DNA of 64,000 nt from Novosphingobium terrae (GCF_017163935.1 NZ_JABVZR010000002.1:2170001-2234000); one strand, 5' to 3'; shown: positions 52,441 to 61,726, numbered from the stretch's first letter. Program-made: numbers and translations. The notes: generated by a model not told the origin, from the letters alone.

Positions 52441-54972
52441 ATGCCGCGTCTTGAACACAGGAAATCGACCGTTACCGGCCAGAGGGCGCGCCGCGCGCTG
52501 ATGCTGGCCAGCATGCTGACTTGCGTTACGCTGAGCGTTCCAGCCTTTGCCGCCGATGCGCCCGCACCGGCTCCGGCCCCTGCGCCAGAGCCTGATCCCG
52601 CTGGCGATCAGAAGCCCGATATCGTGGTGCAGGGCTCGCTTGGGGCTTTGCCCTTGAAGGATGTGGGCTCGATCTTCGGTTTCAACAAGACGCTGGTGGA
52701 AACGCCGCGTTCGGCCTCCACTGTCTCCAAAGAGCAGATGGAGCGTTTCGGCATCACCCAGATCTATGATCTGGTCTCACAATCGCCGGGCACCTTTACC
52801 TCTTCTTTCTTCGGCACCGGTGGCGCGCTGGATATTCGCGGCGCTCCCTCCGACGTCTATTATCGTGGCATGCTGCGACTGGACAATCCGGGCAACTATT
52901 CGACCCCGATCGGCGCCGCCGACCGGATCGACATCGTGCGCGGCCCGGCCAGTGTGATCTATGGCCCGTCGAAGATCGGCGGCTATATGAACTTCGTGCC
53001 CAAGACGGCGCGCGCCGCCAACGGCACCTATTCCGCCGAGACCAAGGGCGACATGGAAGTCGATCTGGGCAGCTGGGGGCGCAAGATTCTCAAAGGCAGC
53101 ATCACCGGGCCGGGCAAGGTGATGGGGCAGGAATTCGGCTACAGCCTCTATGGCGAGATCGAGGATTCCGACAGCTATTACCGCAATGTCTTCACCAAGA
53201 ACGCCCTGTTTTCAGCCGCTTTCGATACGGACATCACCAGCAATCTGCGCGCCGAATTCGGCGGCACCTGGCAGAAGTACAAGGGTGTGCAGAACAGCGG
53301 CTGGAACCGCGTCACGCAGGATCTGATCAACACCGGCACCTATGTCACCGGTCAGGGCACCAGCCTTGACACCAATGGCGATGGCAAGATCTCGCGCGAG
53401 GAAGCCTATGCGGCCAATGGCGGCAATGGTCTGGGCTGGTACGGCAGCTTCAACTGCGGCGGCGGCACCGCCACTGCGGCGGGCTACAGCGCGGCCTGTT
53501 TCCAGGGCGCGGGCGCCAAGGATCTGCGTCTGGTCAATGCCGGCACGACCCATCTGAGCATGAAGGACACGCTGACTGGCCCCGATGACAAGCTCAACAA
53601 CACCCAGACCACCGGCTATTTCGACCTGACCTGGTCCGGCAAGGGCGATCTTAAGATCAAGAACCAGCTGTTCTATGACGGCGGCCAGAACCTGAACGAG
53701 AATGCCTATGGCTTCGCGCAGGCCTTCAGCTCCTATGTGATCGAGGACAAGATCGTTCTGTCCGACGAGTTCAAGACCGATTTCGCCAAGATTTCGGTGC
53801 AGGCCTCGCCCTCGATCCGCTATACCCATTTCCACTTCGCCGACGACTATGGCGTGGAACTCTGGAACCGCCCCGATATTTCGCTGAGCGATCCCTACAC
53901 GCCGCAATCCACCCGCCTGCTCTCCACCGAATGCGGCTGTGACTATTCGGACTATGTCTATGGCCACTACACCGATTACGGCATCGCGGGCCTTGTCGAT
54001 ATCGACACCAAGGTTGGCCTCGACCTGATCGGCGGCGTCCGTTACGACAGTGTGCATGCCATTTCGACGGCATGGCTTTCCGCCTATGATCCCACCAACA
54101 TCTCGGGCAATGTCGGCGCCGGTTACGGCACCACCGGCACGGCGACGGCCAAGGGCACCGAGGGCGGCGTCTCGTGGAACGTCAGCCTGTCCTACAAGTC
54201 GCCCTTCGGGCTGATCCCCTATATCACCGTGGCGCGCCAGACCACGGTGGTGGCGGGCGAGGGTTCCGAACTCTATCTCTCCAACATTCTGAGCGGCAAT
54301 GTGCTGGGCAAGTCCAACCTGCTGGAAGGCGGCGTGAAGGGCGAGTTCCTCAACAAGAAGCTCTATGCCGCCGTTTCGGTCTACAACCAGAAGCGCACGC
54401 AGGCGGGCGCCGAAAGCTCGCTGACCAACCAGATCCTTCAGACCAAGGGCGTCGAGGCCGAGGTCCGCTGGTCGGTCGACCGTCATTTCCTGCTGACCAG
54501 CTCCTTCACCCATATGCATGTGCAGAATGTGGGCGCGCTGGCGGCGGGTTCCTACTTCAACTATTTCGGCGCGGGTGATTTCCCGGGCGTCAATCCGGCG
54601 CTGACCTTCGGCGGCTCCGAATTCGGCCTGGTGCCGATCACCAAGGCTAATGCCGACCGCCCCGGCGAGCCCAAGAACGTGTTTTCGGCCACCGCGACCT
54701 ATGGTTTTGACAATGGCATCGCCTTCAGCGGCGATATCAGCCATGTCGATGCGGTCTGGCTGAACTATGCGCAGACGGTGCGCCTGCCTGCCTATTGGCT
54801 GCTCAACCTTGGCGTATCCTACACCAAGGGCCCGTGGATGCTGCGTGTTGGCATGAAGAACGTGAACAATGCACGTTACTTCCGTGCCGGCGGTCAGGAT
54901 CTGTTCGGTGCGGATATCGTGCTGCCTCAGCTGCCGCGCAGCTGGCAGGCTTCGCTCAAGTACAAGTTCTGA
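52441..54972 (+). CDS. TonB-dependent receptor with EF-hand-like loop
   Basis: 843 residues; the ATG at 52441 is chosen because GGGGGCG precedes it, an in-frame ATG lies 12 bases upstream. Signal peptide ending in AFAADA, then an Ala/Pro repeat, plug with DIVVQGSLGALPLKDVGSIF and DIRGAPSDVYYRGMLRLDN, barrel ending in WQASLKYKF. Residues 310-321 are DTNGDGKISREE, a canonical EF-hand Ca loop, in what should be an extracellular loop. Position between an exported adenosine deaminase and purine enzymes suggests a nucleoside or purine ligand (inference). Confidence 0.92.
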   Translation: MPRLEHRKSTVTGQRARRALMLASMLTCVTLSVPAFAADAPAPAPAPAPEPDPAGDQKPDIVVQGSLGALPLKDVGSIFGFNKTLVETPRSASTVSKEQMERFGITQIYDLVSQSPGTFTSSFFGTGGALDIRGAPSDVYYRGMLRLDNPGNYSTPIGAADRIDIVRGPASVIYGPSKIGGYMNFVPKTARAANGTYSAETKGDMEVDLGSWGRKILKGSITGPGKVMGQEFGYSLYGEIEDSDSYYRNVFTKNALFSAAFDTDITSNLRAEFGGTWQKYKGVQNSGWNRVTQDLINTGTYVTGQGTSLDTNGDGKISREEAYAANGGNGLGWYGSFNCGGGTATAAGYSAACFQGAGAKDLRLVNAGTTHLSMKDTLTGPDDKLNNTQTTGYFDLTWSGKGDLKIKNQLFYDGGQNLNENAYGFAQAFSSYVIEDKIVLSDEFKTDFAKISVQASPSIRYTHFHFADDYGVELWNRPDISLSDPYTPQSTRLLSTECGCDYSDYVYGHYTDYGIAGLVDIDTKVGLDLIGGVRYDSVHAISTAWLSAYDPTNISGNVGAGYGTTGTATAKGTEGGVSWNVSLSYKSPFGLIPYITVARQTTVVAGEGSELYLSNILSGNVLGKSNLLEGGVKGEFLNKKLYAAVSVYNQKRTQAGAESSLTNQILQTKGVEAEVRWSVDRHFLLTSSFTHMHVQNVGALAAGSYFNYFGAGDFPGVNPALTFGGSEFGLVPITKANADRPGEPKNVFSATATYGFDNGIAFSGDISHVDAVWLNYAQTVRLPAYWLLNLGVSYTKGPWMLRVGMKNVNNARYFRAGGQDLFGADIVLPQLPRSWQASLKYKF

Positions 54973-54980
54973 GAATGAGG

Positions 54981-55012
54981 AGGAGGGGCTGCGCTGCGGC
55001 CCCTCCTTTCCA
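54981..55012 (+). terminator. Terminator-like hairpin after the receptor gene
   Basis: Perfect 9-bp stem AGGAGGGGC / GCCCCTCCT with a 9-base loop, followed by TTCC, 9 bases after the receptor stop and before the next gene. The short T tract suggests partial readthrough. Confidence 0.6.
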
Positions 55013-55039
55013 GACATGCCCAAGGAGTTTTTGAGAGCC

Positions 55040-55831
55040 GTGTCCCGCCGCGTTCTGATCCGCCACGCCGATGTTCTGGTCACCATGGATGATGAGGGCC
55101 GGGAGATCGCCGATGGCGCTGTGGTCTTCGAGGATGGCGTGATCACCGCCATCGGCACCAGCGCCGATCTGGCCCCTTTGGCGCAGGGTGCGGAGGTGAT
55201 CGAGGCGCATGGCTGCGTGATCACGCCCGGCCTCGTGAACACCCACCACCATCTCTACCAGACGCTGACCCGCGCCGTGCCGGGCGGGGCCAGCACCTCG
55301 CTGTTCGGCTGGCTGAAGACGCTTTATCCGATCTGGGCGCGCTATACGCCTCAGGATGTCTATGCTGCCACGCGGCTGGGGCTGGCGGAGCTGGCGCTGT
55401 CGGGCTGTACGCTCAGTTCCGATCATTTGTACCTCTTCCCCAATGGCGTGACGCTGGACGATACGATTGCCGCCGCTGCCTCGGTTGGCCTGCGCTTCCA
55501 CCCCACGCGTGGCAGCATGAGCGTGGGCGAAAGCGCCGGAGGCCTGCCGCCCGACAGCCTTGTGGAAGCCGAAGACGCCATTCTGGCCGACACGATCCGC
55601 GTGATCGACCGTTTCCATGACCCGCGTGATGGCGCCATGGTGCGCGTCGGCGTAGCGCCCTGTTCGCCCTTTTCGGTCAGTCAGGATCTGATGCGCGATG
55701 CTGCTCTGCTGGCGCGCGACAAGAAGGTGATGCTCCACACCCATCTGGCCGAGGATAAGGACGACGTCGCCTATTCGCTTGAGCGTTTCGGCTGCCGCCC
55801 CGGCCAATATGCTGAAGATCTCGGTTGGACC
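55040..55831 (+). pseudogene. 8-Oxoguanine deaminase, 5' part (interrupted by IS110 element)
   Basis: First 264 codons of a TRZ/ATZ-type amidohydrolase. GTG start at 55040 with AAGGAG about 12 bases upstream (an ATG at 55016 is possible). Motifs: HADVLVTMDDEGREIADGAV, ITPGLVNTHHHLYQTLTRA (Zn HxH), LSGCTLSSDHLYLFPNG, RGSMSVGESAGGLPPD and HTHLAEDKDDVAY; these are typical of 8-oxoguanine deaminase (8-oxoguanine to urate). Reading into the element adds PRN and a stop. Joined exactly to the 3' part, the frame is restored to 453 residues, the usual family length. Confidence 0.88.
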
Positions 55832-55905
55832 CCGCGTAATTGATGTAGCCACCCTGCCTGGATGTTACGAAGTCGCATGAACGCTTCAATGCAGGAGGGT
55901 GACCG

Positions 55906-56922
55906 ATGTCGATCTATGCCGGATTGGATGTGAGTGACAAGACCACGCACGTTTGTATCGTCGACACCGATGGTGCGGTGTTGAAACGCGATGTCGTGGC
56001 CAGCGATCCCGATGCGTTGGCCAAATGGCTCAATAAGCATTGTCCTGATCTAGCGCGGGTGGTCCTGGAAACGGGTCCCTTATCGACCTTTCTGTACCAC
56101 GGTCTGGCCGAACGCGAAGTGCCCGTCGCGTGTATTTGTGCCCGCCATGCCAAGGGCGTGCTGTCCGCGCGGGTCAACAAAAGCGATGTGCATGATGCAG
56201 AGGGATTGGCGCAGCTCGCCCGCACTGGCTGGTTTAAGCGCGTTCATATGAAAGCATCCGCAACGCATATCGACCGGGCTGCGCTGCGGATCCGTGCGCA
56301 GCTGGTCACCACGCGCGTGGCGATGGCTAACCAATTACGCGGGTTACTGAAGTTGTTCGGCTTGCGGATGGGCAAGGTCACCACCTCCGGAAAACGCACC
56401 GAACGTCTGGCGGCTCTTTTCCGGCAGCGCCCCGATCTCGCAGACCTTTTTGCGCCGCTTATCGCCAGCATCGAGGTCATGGAGGAGCAGCTGCGCGCTT
56501 CTAATCGCCTGCTGGAGGGGCGAGCGGCGGCGGATCCGGTGTGCGTGCGGCTGATGAGCGTCCCTGGCGTTGGCCCAATCACGGCCCTGACATACACAGC
56601 CAGCGTGGAAGATCCGCATCGCTTTGCCCGAAGCGAAGATGTCGGCGCTTATGCAGGCCTGGCGCCGCGCCGAAGCCAATCGGGTGACCGTGATGTGCTG
56701 GGGCATATTTCCAAAGCCGGCGATCCGATGCTGAGGCGATCTCTCTATGAGGCGGCAAATATAATGCTGTCCAGGGTGAAAAGGCCTTTTGCGCTCCAGC
56801 AATGGGGGCAAAATCTTGCGGAAATCAAAGGCAATAAGCGCGCCAAGATTGCGGTTGCCCGCAAGCTGGCTGTACTGCTTCATTCGCTTTGGCTGAACGA
56901 GACGGAGTTTCGCTGGGCATGA
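55906..56922 (+). CDS. IS110-family transposase (DEDD recombinase)
   Basis: 338 residues, start preceded by AGGAGGGTGACC. RuvC-like domain with Asp8 (YAGLDVSDK), Glu55 (VVLETGP), Asp94 and Asp97 (NKSDVHDAEGLAQ): the DEDD set. C-terminal Transposase_20 domain with LMSVPGVGPITALTYTASV and GLAPRRSQSGDRDVLGHISK, which carries the catalytic Ser region. The gene looks intact. These enzymes recombine DNA guided by a bridge RNA encoded in the element. Confidence 0.95.
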   Translation: MSIYAGLDVSDKTTHVCIVDTDGAVLKRDVVASDPDALAKWLNKHCPDLARVVLETGPLSTFLYHGLAEREVPVACICARHAKGVLSARVNKSDVHDAEGLAQLARTGWFKRVHMKASATHIDRAALRIRAQLVTTRVAMANQLRGLLKLFGLRMGKVTTSGKRTERLAALFRQRPDLADLFAPLIASIEVMEEQLRASNRLLEGRAAADPVCVRLMSVPGVGPITALTYTASVEDPHRFARSEDVGAYAGLAPRRSQSGDRDVLGHISKAGDPMLRRSLYEAANIMLSRVKRPFALQQWGQNLAEIKGNKRAKIAVARKLAVLLHSLWLNETEFRWA

Positions 56923-57133
56923 AACCAGCGTCCTTCTTCCCGGTCAGCCATGCCTGGACGATCTCGCCCGGACCGTAGAGGTGCAACCTCGAGTTGGACC
57001 CAGAGACGTCCCCCCTTTCGCCTGGCCGCGACCATGAAGGCTTGGACACATTGCTATCAAACGCTGTTCGATGACCTCGAAGACAACCGTTGGCACCGGG
57101 AAAAGGAATGCCCATGAGAATATCAATTAGACA
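56923..57133 (+). ncRNA. Predicted bridge RNA region of the IS110 element
   Basis: Noncoding right end after the transposase. It contains GTTGGACC (56993-57000), identical to the target bases just left of the insertion; CCTGGCCG (57021-57028), differing by one base from the reverse complement of the right target flank; and AGACAACC (57081-57088), identical to the element's own right end. A stem CGGTC/GACCG (56941-56975) and a hairpin GAGGT/ACCTC precede the first guide. Order (target loop, then donor loop) fits bridge RNAs. Exact RNA ends unknown. Confidence 0.65.
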
Positions 57134-57136
57134 ACC

Positions 57137-57706
57137 GGCCCGGATGTGTGGCACGCCCATTGCGTTCAGCTGGATGCTACCGAGATCGCGCTGTTTTCCG
57201 CCAGCAAGACCGGCGTGGCACATTGCCCCTGCTCCAACTGCCGCCTCGGCTCCGGCATTGCGCCCATCCGCGCCATGGTGGATGCGGGCGTACCGGTGGG
57301 GCTGGGTGTGGACGGCTCGGCCTCCAGCGACGCAGGCCATCTGCTGGCCGAGGCGCGCCAAGCCATGCTGCTCCAGCGCGTGGCGCTGGGCGCCGAAGCC
57401 ATGACCCCGCGCGAGGCCCTGCGCCTCGCCACCAGAGGCGGCGCGCAGATCCTTGGCCGTGACGATTGCGGCCAGCTGGCGCCCGGCAAACGCGCCGACC
57501 TCGTCATATGGCCCATCGACGACATCGCCAGCGCTGGTAGTTGGGACAAGGTGGCCGCTCTGGCACTGGCCCCTCCGCTCGCCGCGCGCGACGTCTTTGT
57601 CGAAGGCCGCGCCGTGGTGCGCGCAGGCGAGCTGGTGCAGGCCAGCCGCGCCGAAATCCTGACCCAAGCCCGCTCCTCCCTCTCCCGATTGATGAGCCTG
57701 TCATGA
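57137..57706 (+). pseudogene. 8-Oxoguanine deaminase, 3' part
   Basis: In frame from GGC at 57137: GPDVWHAHCVQLDATEIALF, GVAHCPCSNCRLGSGIAPIR, VGLGVDGSASSDAGHLLAEA (Zn Asp), and a normal C-terminus with LAPGKRADLVIWPID. Ends in ATGA overlapping the NCS2 permease start. Translation from an internal GTG would give only half a barrel, so it is inactive. Confidence 0.88.
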
Positions 57707-59097
57707 CGCCAGATGCCCTGATCCAGACCCCGCCACCGCCGCGCCCCAGCGCCCTGACCGCCGCGCAGGCGCGCGATCCCGATTACTTTCCGGGTATGGC
57801 GATGGCGCTGCCTCTGGGCATCCAGCATATTCTGGCGATGTTCGTGTCGAACCTCACCCCGCCGATCATCGTGGCGGGGGCGGCGGGCTTTGGCTTCGGC
57901 TCGCCCGATACGTCGCAGATGATCTATATGATCCAGATGTCGATGCTGTTTGCGGGCATTGCCACCCTGCTTCAGACCATCGGGCTTGGTCCGGTTGGCG
58001 CGCGGCTACCGCTGGTTCAGGGCACCAGCTTTGCCTATATTTCGGTGATGGTGCCCATCGTGGCGGGCAAGGGGCCCGCAGGCATGGCCGCGCTGACCAC
58101 CGCAGCCCTGTGCGGGGGCCTGCTGCATGCCGGGCTCAGCCGCTTTGTCGGACGCATCCGCTTTGCCTTGCCGCCGCTGGTGACAGGGCTGGTGGTGCTG
58201 ATGATCGGCCTCTCGCTGATGCGTGTGGGGGTGCAATATTCGGCGGGCGGGGTGACCGCCATCGGCACGCCCGCTTTCGGAGCGGGCGAAAGCTGGTTGC
58301 TGGCGGGCACGGTGGTGGTGATCACACTGGCGCTGAAATTCTTCGCGCGCGGCATTTGGTCGACGGCCTCTGTGCTGCTGGGGCTGGCAGCGGGCTATGC
58401 TCTGGCCATGGCGATGGGGCGGGTGGATTTCGCGCCTGTCACTCAGGCCGGGTTGGTGATGGTTCCCATGCCGTTCCATTTTGGTTTCGAGCTTTCCGCC
58501 TCGGCCATTGTCGGCTTCTGCCTGACGGGCTTTGTCTCCTCGATCGAGACCATCGGCGATGTGGAGGTGATCTGCGAGAACGCCGCAGGCCGCCGCGCCA
58601 CGGATCGCGAGCTGGAAGGTTCGGTCGCCGCCGATGGCGTGGGCACGGCGCTGGCGGCGGTGTTTGGCGCCATGCCCAACACCACCTTCAGCCAGAATGT
58701 CGGCCTGATCGCCATGACCGGCATGATGAGCCGCCATGTGGTGACGCTGGGCGCCGTCATTCTGGTGGTCTGCGGTCTGTTGCCCAAGATCGGCGCCGTG
58801 ATCACCACGATCCCCATCGAGGTTCTGGGCGGCGGGGTGATCGTGATGTTCGGCATGGTGGCCTCCAGCGCTTTGTCGATGCTGTCGGCGGTCTCGTGGA
58901 ATCAGCGCAATATGCTGATCTTCGGCGTAGCGCTCTCGCTCAGCCTTGGGTTGCAGCTGGAGCCCGCAGCCCTGTCGCATCTGCCAGAAACCCTGCGCAT
59001 CCTGCTCACCTCTGGCGTGATCCCGGCGGCGGTGATCGCCGTGGTGCTCAATCTGGTGCTGCCGCATGAGGCTGAGGAACCCCTCGCCAGCGTCTGA
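57703..59097 (+). CDS. NCS2 xanthine/uracil/urate permease
   Basis: 464 residues from the ATG at 57703. NCS2 nucleobase:cation symporter: MALPLGIQHILAMFVSNLTP, PLVQGTSFAYISVMVP, FVSSIETIGDVEVICENA and the family signature NTTFSQNVGLIAMTGMMSRH. About 14 membrane segments. Start overlaps the deaminase stop by 4 bases, so it was co-translated with it; the IS insertion may reduce its expression. Likely substrates xanthine, urate or 8-oxoguanine. Confidence 0.92.
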   Translation: MTPDALIQTPPPPRPSALTAAQARDPDYFPGMAMALPLGIQHILAMFVSNLTPPIIVAGAAGFGFGSPDTSQMIYMIQMSMLFAGIATLLQTIGLGPVGARLPLVQGTSFAYISVMVPIVAGKGPAGMAALTTAALCGGLLHAGLSRFVGRIRFALPPLVTGLVVLMIGLSLMRVGVQYSAGGVTAIGTPAFGAGESWLLAGTVVVITLALKFFARGIWSTASVLLGLAAGYALAMAMGRVDFAPVTQAGLVMVPMPFHFGFELSASAIVGFCLTGFVSSIETIGDVEVICENAAGRRATDRELEGSVAADGVGTALAAVFGAMPNTTFSQNVGLIAMTGMMSRHVVTLGAVILVVCGLLPKIGAVITTIPIEVLGGGVIVMFGMVASSALSMLSAVSWNQRNMLIFGVALSLSLGLQLEPAALSHLPETLRILLTSGVIPAAVIAVVLNLVLPHEAEEPLASV

Positions 59098-59103
59098 GGC
59101 CGA

Positions 59104-60003
59104 TCAGGGGTGCGAGGATCTGGGAAAGCCCGCAGCCAAATGATCGATCAGTGCGCGCACAGCGGGGGGCAGGCCGCGCCTGGTGGTGAAGACCAGATGG
59201 ACGATGCCGCGCTGGGCCTGCCATTCGGGCAAAATATGCACCAGCTGGCCGCTGCGCAGCGCTTCGGCGCAGATATGGTCGGGCAGCAGGGCAAGGCCCA
59301 GATCGGCGATGGCGGCGGCGCGCACGGCGGCAAAATCGCCACAGGTCATGCGCGGCTCATGGCGCAGGTGATGGGCCGCGCCATTCTGATGCTCCAGATG
59401 CCATTCGATCTCGCCGATATCATCGCCCGTGCCCAGCGTGGGCTGCCCGGCCAGCGCCGCGATATCGCCGCCGATGCGGCTGGCCATCTGCGGGCTGCCC
59501 ACCAGAATGCGCGAGGAATGGCCAAGCGAACGCATCGTCAGCGCCGCATCGCTGGTCAGCGCCACGCGCACGCGCAGAGCCAGATCGATGCGCTCCTCGA
59601 TCAGATCGACCCCGCGATCCGTCGTCACCAGTTGCAGCCGCACTTTGGGATAGCGGGCGAGGAACTGCGTCAGGATCGGTGAAATCACCTCGACCAGACC
59701 CGTCGGGCAACTGAAACGCACCCGTCCATGCGGCTCGGACTGGGCCTGCGCCACCACCGCCTCGGCCTGCTGTGCTTCATCCAGCATGGCGCGGCAGCGC
59801 TCGTAAAAACTCTGCCCCACTTCGGTGACGCGGAAACGGCGGCTGGAGCGCTCGATCAGCCGCACCCCCAGCCGCGCCTCCAGCCCGGCGATCCGGCGGC
59901 TGAGTTTCGACTTGGGCTCACGCAGCGCCCGGCCTGCCGGGGCGAAACCGCCATGCGCCACCACCTCGACGAAATAGGCATAGTCATTGAGGTCGGCGCG
60001 CAT
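59104..60003 (-). CDS. LysR-family transcriptional regulator
   Basis: 299 residues from the second of two adjacent ATGs (60003; AGGAG 7 bases upstream). Helix-turn-helix at about 5-63 (YFVEVVAHGGFAPAGRALRE, RRIAGLEARLGVRLIERSSR), then the effector domain. Divergent from the short-chain dehydrogenase gene, a standard LysR/SDR pair. Confidence 0.9.
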   Translation of the reverse strand: MRADLNDYAYFVEVVAHGGFAPAGRALREPKSKLSRRIAGLEARLGVRLIERSSRRFRVTEVGQSFYERCRAMLDEAQQAEAVVAQAQSEPHGRVRFSCPTGLVEVISPILTQFLARYPKVRLQLVTTDRGVDLIEERIDLALRVRVALTSDAALTMRSLGHSSRILVGSPQMASRIGGDIAALAGQPTLGTGDDIGEIEWHLEHQNGAAHHLRHEPRMTCGDFAAVRAAAIADLGLALLPDHICAEALRSGQLVHILPEWQAQRGIVHLVFTTRRGLPPAVRALIDHLAAGFPRSSHP

Positions 60004-60124
60004 CATCGTTCTCCTGATGGAACGCTGAGTAGCGATTTTGCCGACTACAGCCAAGATCGTTCTGGATGCATCTCCTATTTCAGCGGCGGAGCAAAGCCGC
60101 CTTCACACAGAATGGAGAAAGACA

Positions 60125-60871
60125 ATGGCAAGCAAGTTCTACAAGAAGGTTGTGGTGGTCACCGGCGGCACCAGCGGCATCGGCCTGGCCACCGCGAAGG
60201 CTTTCGCCGAGGCAGGCGCTTCGGTGTTCATCACGGGCCGCCGTCAGGACACGCTGGATGCGGCGGTCAAGGCCATCGGCGGGAACGTCACCGGCGTGCG
60301 CGGCGACATGGCCGATCTGGCCGATATCGACCGGCTCTATGATGCCGTTCAGCAGCAGCATGCGCAGATCGATGTGGTCTTCGCCAATGCCGGTGGCGGC
60401 GAATTTGCTCCGCTGGGCGCCATCAGCGAGGAGCATTACCAGAGCACCTTCGACACCAATGTGAAGGGTGTGCTCTTCACCGTGCAAAAAGCGCTGCCTC
60501 TGCTGCGTGACGGGGCCTCGGTGATCCTCACAGCCTCCACCACCAGCCTGCAGGGCACGCCTGCCTTCAGCGTCTATTCGGCCACCAAGGCGGCGGTGCG
60601 CAGCTTTGCCCGCAACTGGATTCTGGACCTGAAGGACCGCCATATCCGCGTCAATGCCGTCAGCCCCGGCGTCACCGACACCCCCGGTGTAACGCATCTC
60701 TTTGGCGAGAATGCGGAAGGCACCAAGGATTATCTGGCCAGCCTGATCCCCGCCGGGCGCATCGGCCAGCCCGAGGAAATCGCCAAGGCGGTGCTGTTCC
60801 TCGCCTCTGACGATGCCAGCTTCGTCAACGGCATCGAATTGTTCGTCGATGGCGGTCAGGCCCAGATCTGA
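60125..60871 (+). CDS. Short-chain dehydrogenase/reductase
   Basis: 248 residues from the ATG at 60125 (GGAGAAAGAC upstream). Classical SDR: VVVVTGGTSGIGLATAKAFA with the NAD(P) glycines, NAGGGEF, catalytic Ser in SVILTASTTSL and YSATK (Tyr, Lys), ending FVNGIELFVDGGQAQI. An Arg pair after the second strand (ITGRRQDTL) suggests NADPH. Substrate unknown. Confidence 0.92.
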   Translation: MASKFYKKVVVVTGGTSGIGLATAKAFAEAGASVFITGRRQDTLDAAVKAIGGNVTGVRGDMADLADIDRLYDAVQQQHAQIDVVFANAGGGEFAPLGAISEEHYQSTFDTNVKGVLFTVQKALPLLRDGASVILTASTTSLQGTPAFSVYSATKAAVRSFARNWILDLKDRHIRVNAVSPGVTDTPGVTHLFGENAEGTKDYLASLIPAGRIGQPEEIAKAVLFLASDDASFVNGIELFVDGGQAQI

Positions 60872-60943
60872 CCAACTGCACTCTGCCCGAATGGCTGGCC
60901 CATGGATCGTTCCATGGGCCAGCATGTGCGGTGTGAACTGAAA

Positions 60944-61726
60944 TCAGTGCGCCTTGCCGGCCCGCTGCGGCACCAGCCACAGCGCCAGAGCGATGGCCGC
61001 CAACAGCACCAGCGTGGCCATATCCCGCCCAAGGTTCAGCCCGCCCTGCGCCAGCGGCTTGTCGAGGAAATCGCCCACGGTGGCGCCCAGCGGGCGCGTC
61101 AGGATAAAGGCGGCCCAGAACAGCGCGGTGCGCGACAGGGCCGTAAAGCGATAGAGCAGCGCCAGCACCAGCAGCGCTCCGCCGAACAAAGCCGCGCCGC
61201 CCAGATAGCCAAGGCCGCCATCATCGGCCGACCAGTCGCCCAGCGCCGTGCCCAATGTCTGCGAGAAGGTGATGGTGAGCCAGTAGAAGGCCTCGGCCCG
61301 CGGTTCGGAAACGCTGGTGACCGAGACGGTGCCCAGCACCAGCCGCCAGGCCAGCAGCGATCCGGCGACGCAAGCCAGCAGCACTGCGCTGCCCCCGGTG
61401 TAGCCGATGCCCAGCGAGCGGTCGAAGAAATCGGCCAGCGCCGTGCCCGCCGTGGTGGAGGCCAGGATCGTGGCCCAATAGAGCAGCGCATGGAAACCCT
61501 TCGCGCGGATCTGCGCGGCGACAAGGATCAGCAGCGGCACGCAGAACAGCGCGATCCCGGCGGCATAGCCCATGTCATATTGCTGGGTGAAGAGGTCAGC
61601 ACCGGTTTCGCCCAGCGTGGTGGCAAGAATCTTGATGGCCCAGAAGCCCAGCGTAACGGCGGGCACTTTGGCCAAAGCTTGAGCCGGAGCGTCGTTCTGA
61701 GCCGAGGTCGGGGGTTGGGAAGGCAT
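60944..61726 (-). CDS. COG4705-type membrane protein
   Basis: 260 residues from the ATG at 61726. Eight to nine membrane segments with four related units containing TTLGETGADLF, TTAGTALADFFDR, TLGTALGDW and LGATVGDFLDKPL: the internal repeat is characteristic of this family of uncharacterised membrane proteins. The Gly/Asp-containing repeats suggest a transport or ion-binding role; function unknown. Confidence 0.8.
   Translation of the reverse strand: MPSQPPTSAQNDAPAQALAKVPAVTLGFWAIKILATTLGETGADLFTQQYDMGYAAGIALFCVPLLILVAAQIRAKGFHALLYWATILASTTAGTALADFFDRSLGIGYTGGSAVLLACVAGSLLAWRLVLGTVSVTSVSEPRAEAFYWLTITFSQTLGTALGDWSADDGGLGYLGGAALFGGALLVLALLYRFTALSRTALFWAAFILTRPLGATVGDFLDKPLAQGGLNLGRDMATLVLLAAIALALWLVPQRAGKAH

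Larger units (their letters stand above)
55832..57136 (+). mobile_element. IS110-family element (IS1111-like), 1.3 kb
   Basis: Inserted between codons ACC and GGC of the 8-oxoguanine deaminase gene; ACC occurs at both junctions (55829-55831 and 57134-57136), and removal restores the frame. Short left noncoding end (about 74 bases) and long right end (about 214 bases). Subterminal inverted repeat TAATTGATGT (55837-55846) / ATATCAATTA (57120-57129), one mismatch. The long right end and subterminal repeats are traits of the IS1111 group. The near-perfect gene halves suggest a recent insertion. Confidence 0.9.

Noticed and set aside
53212..55242. 676-residue minus-strand frame opposite a receptor gene
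   Set aside because: Antisense to a complete TonB-dependent receptor; no domain recognisable and no ribosome-binding site.
58006..59067. 353-residue minus-strand frame opposite the NCS2 permease
   Set aside because: His/Gln/Arg-rich antisense shadow of a membrane protein gene with full family signatures.
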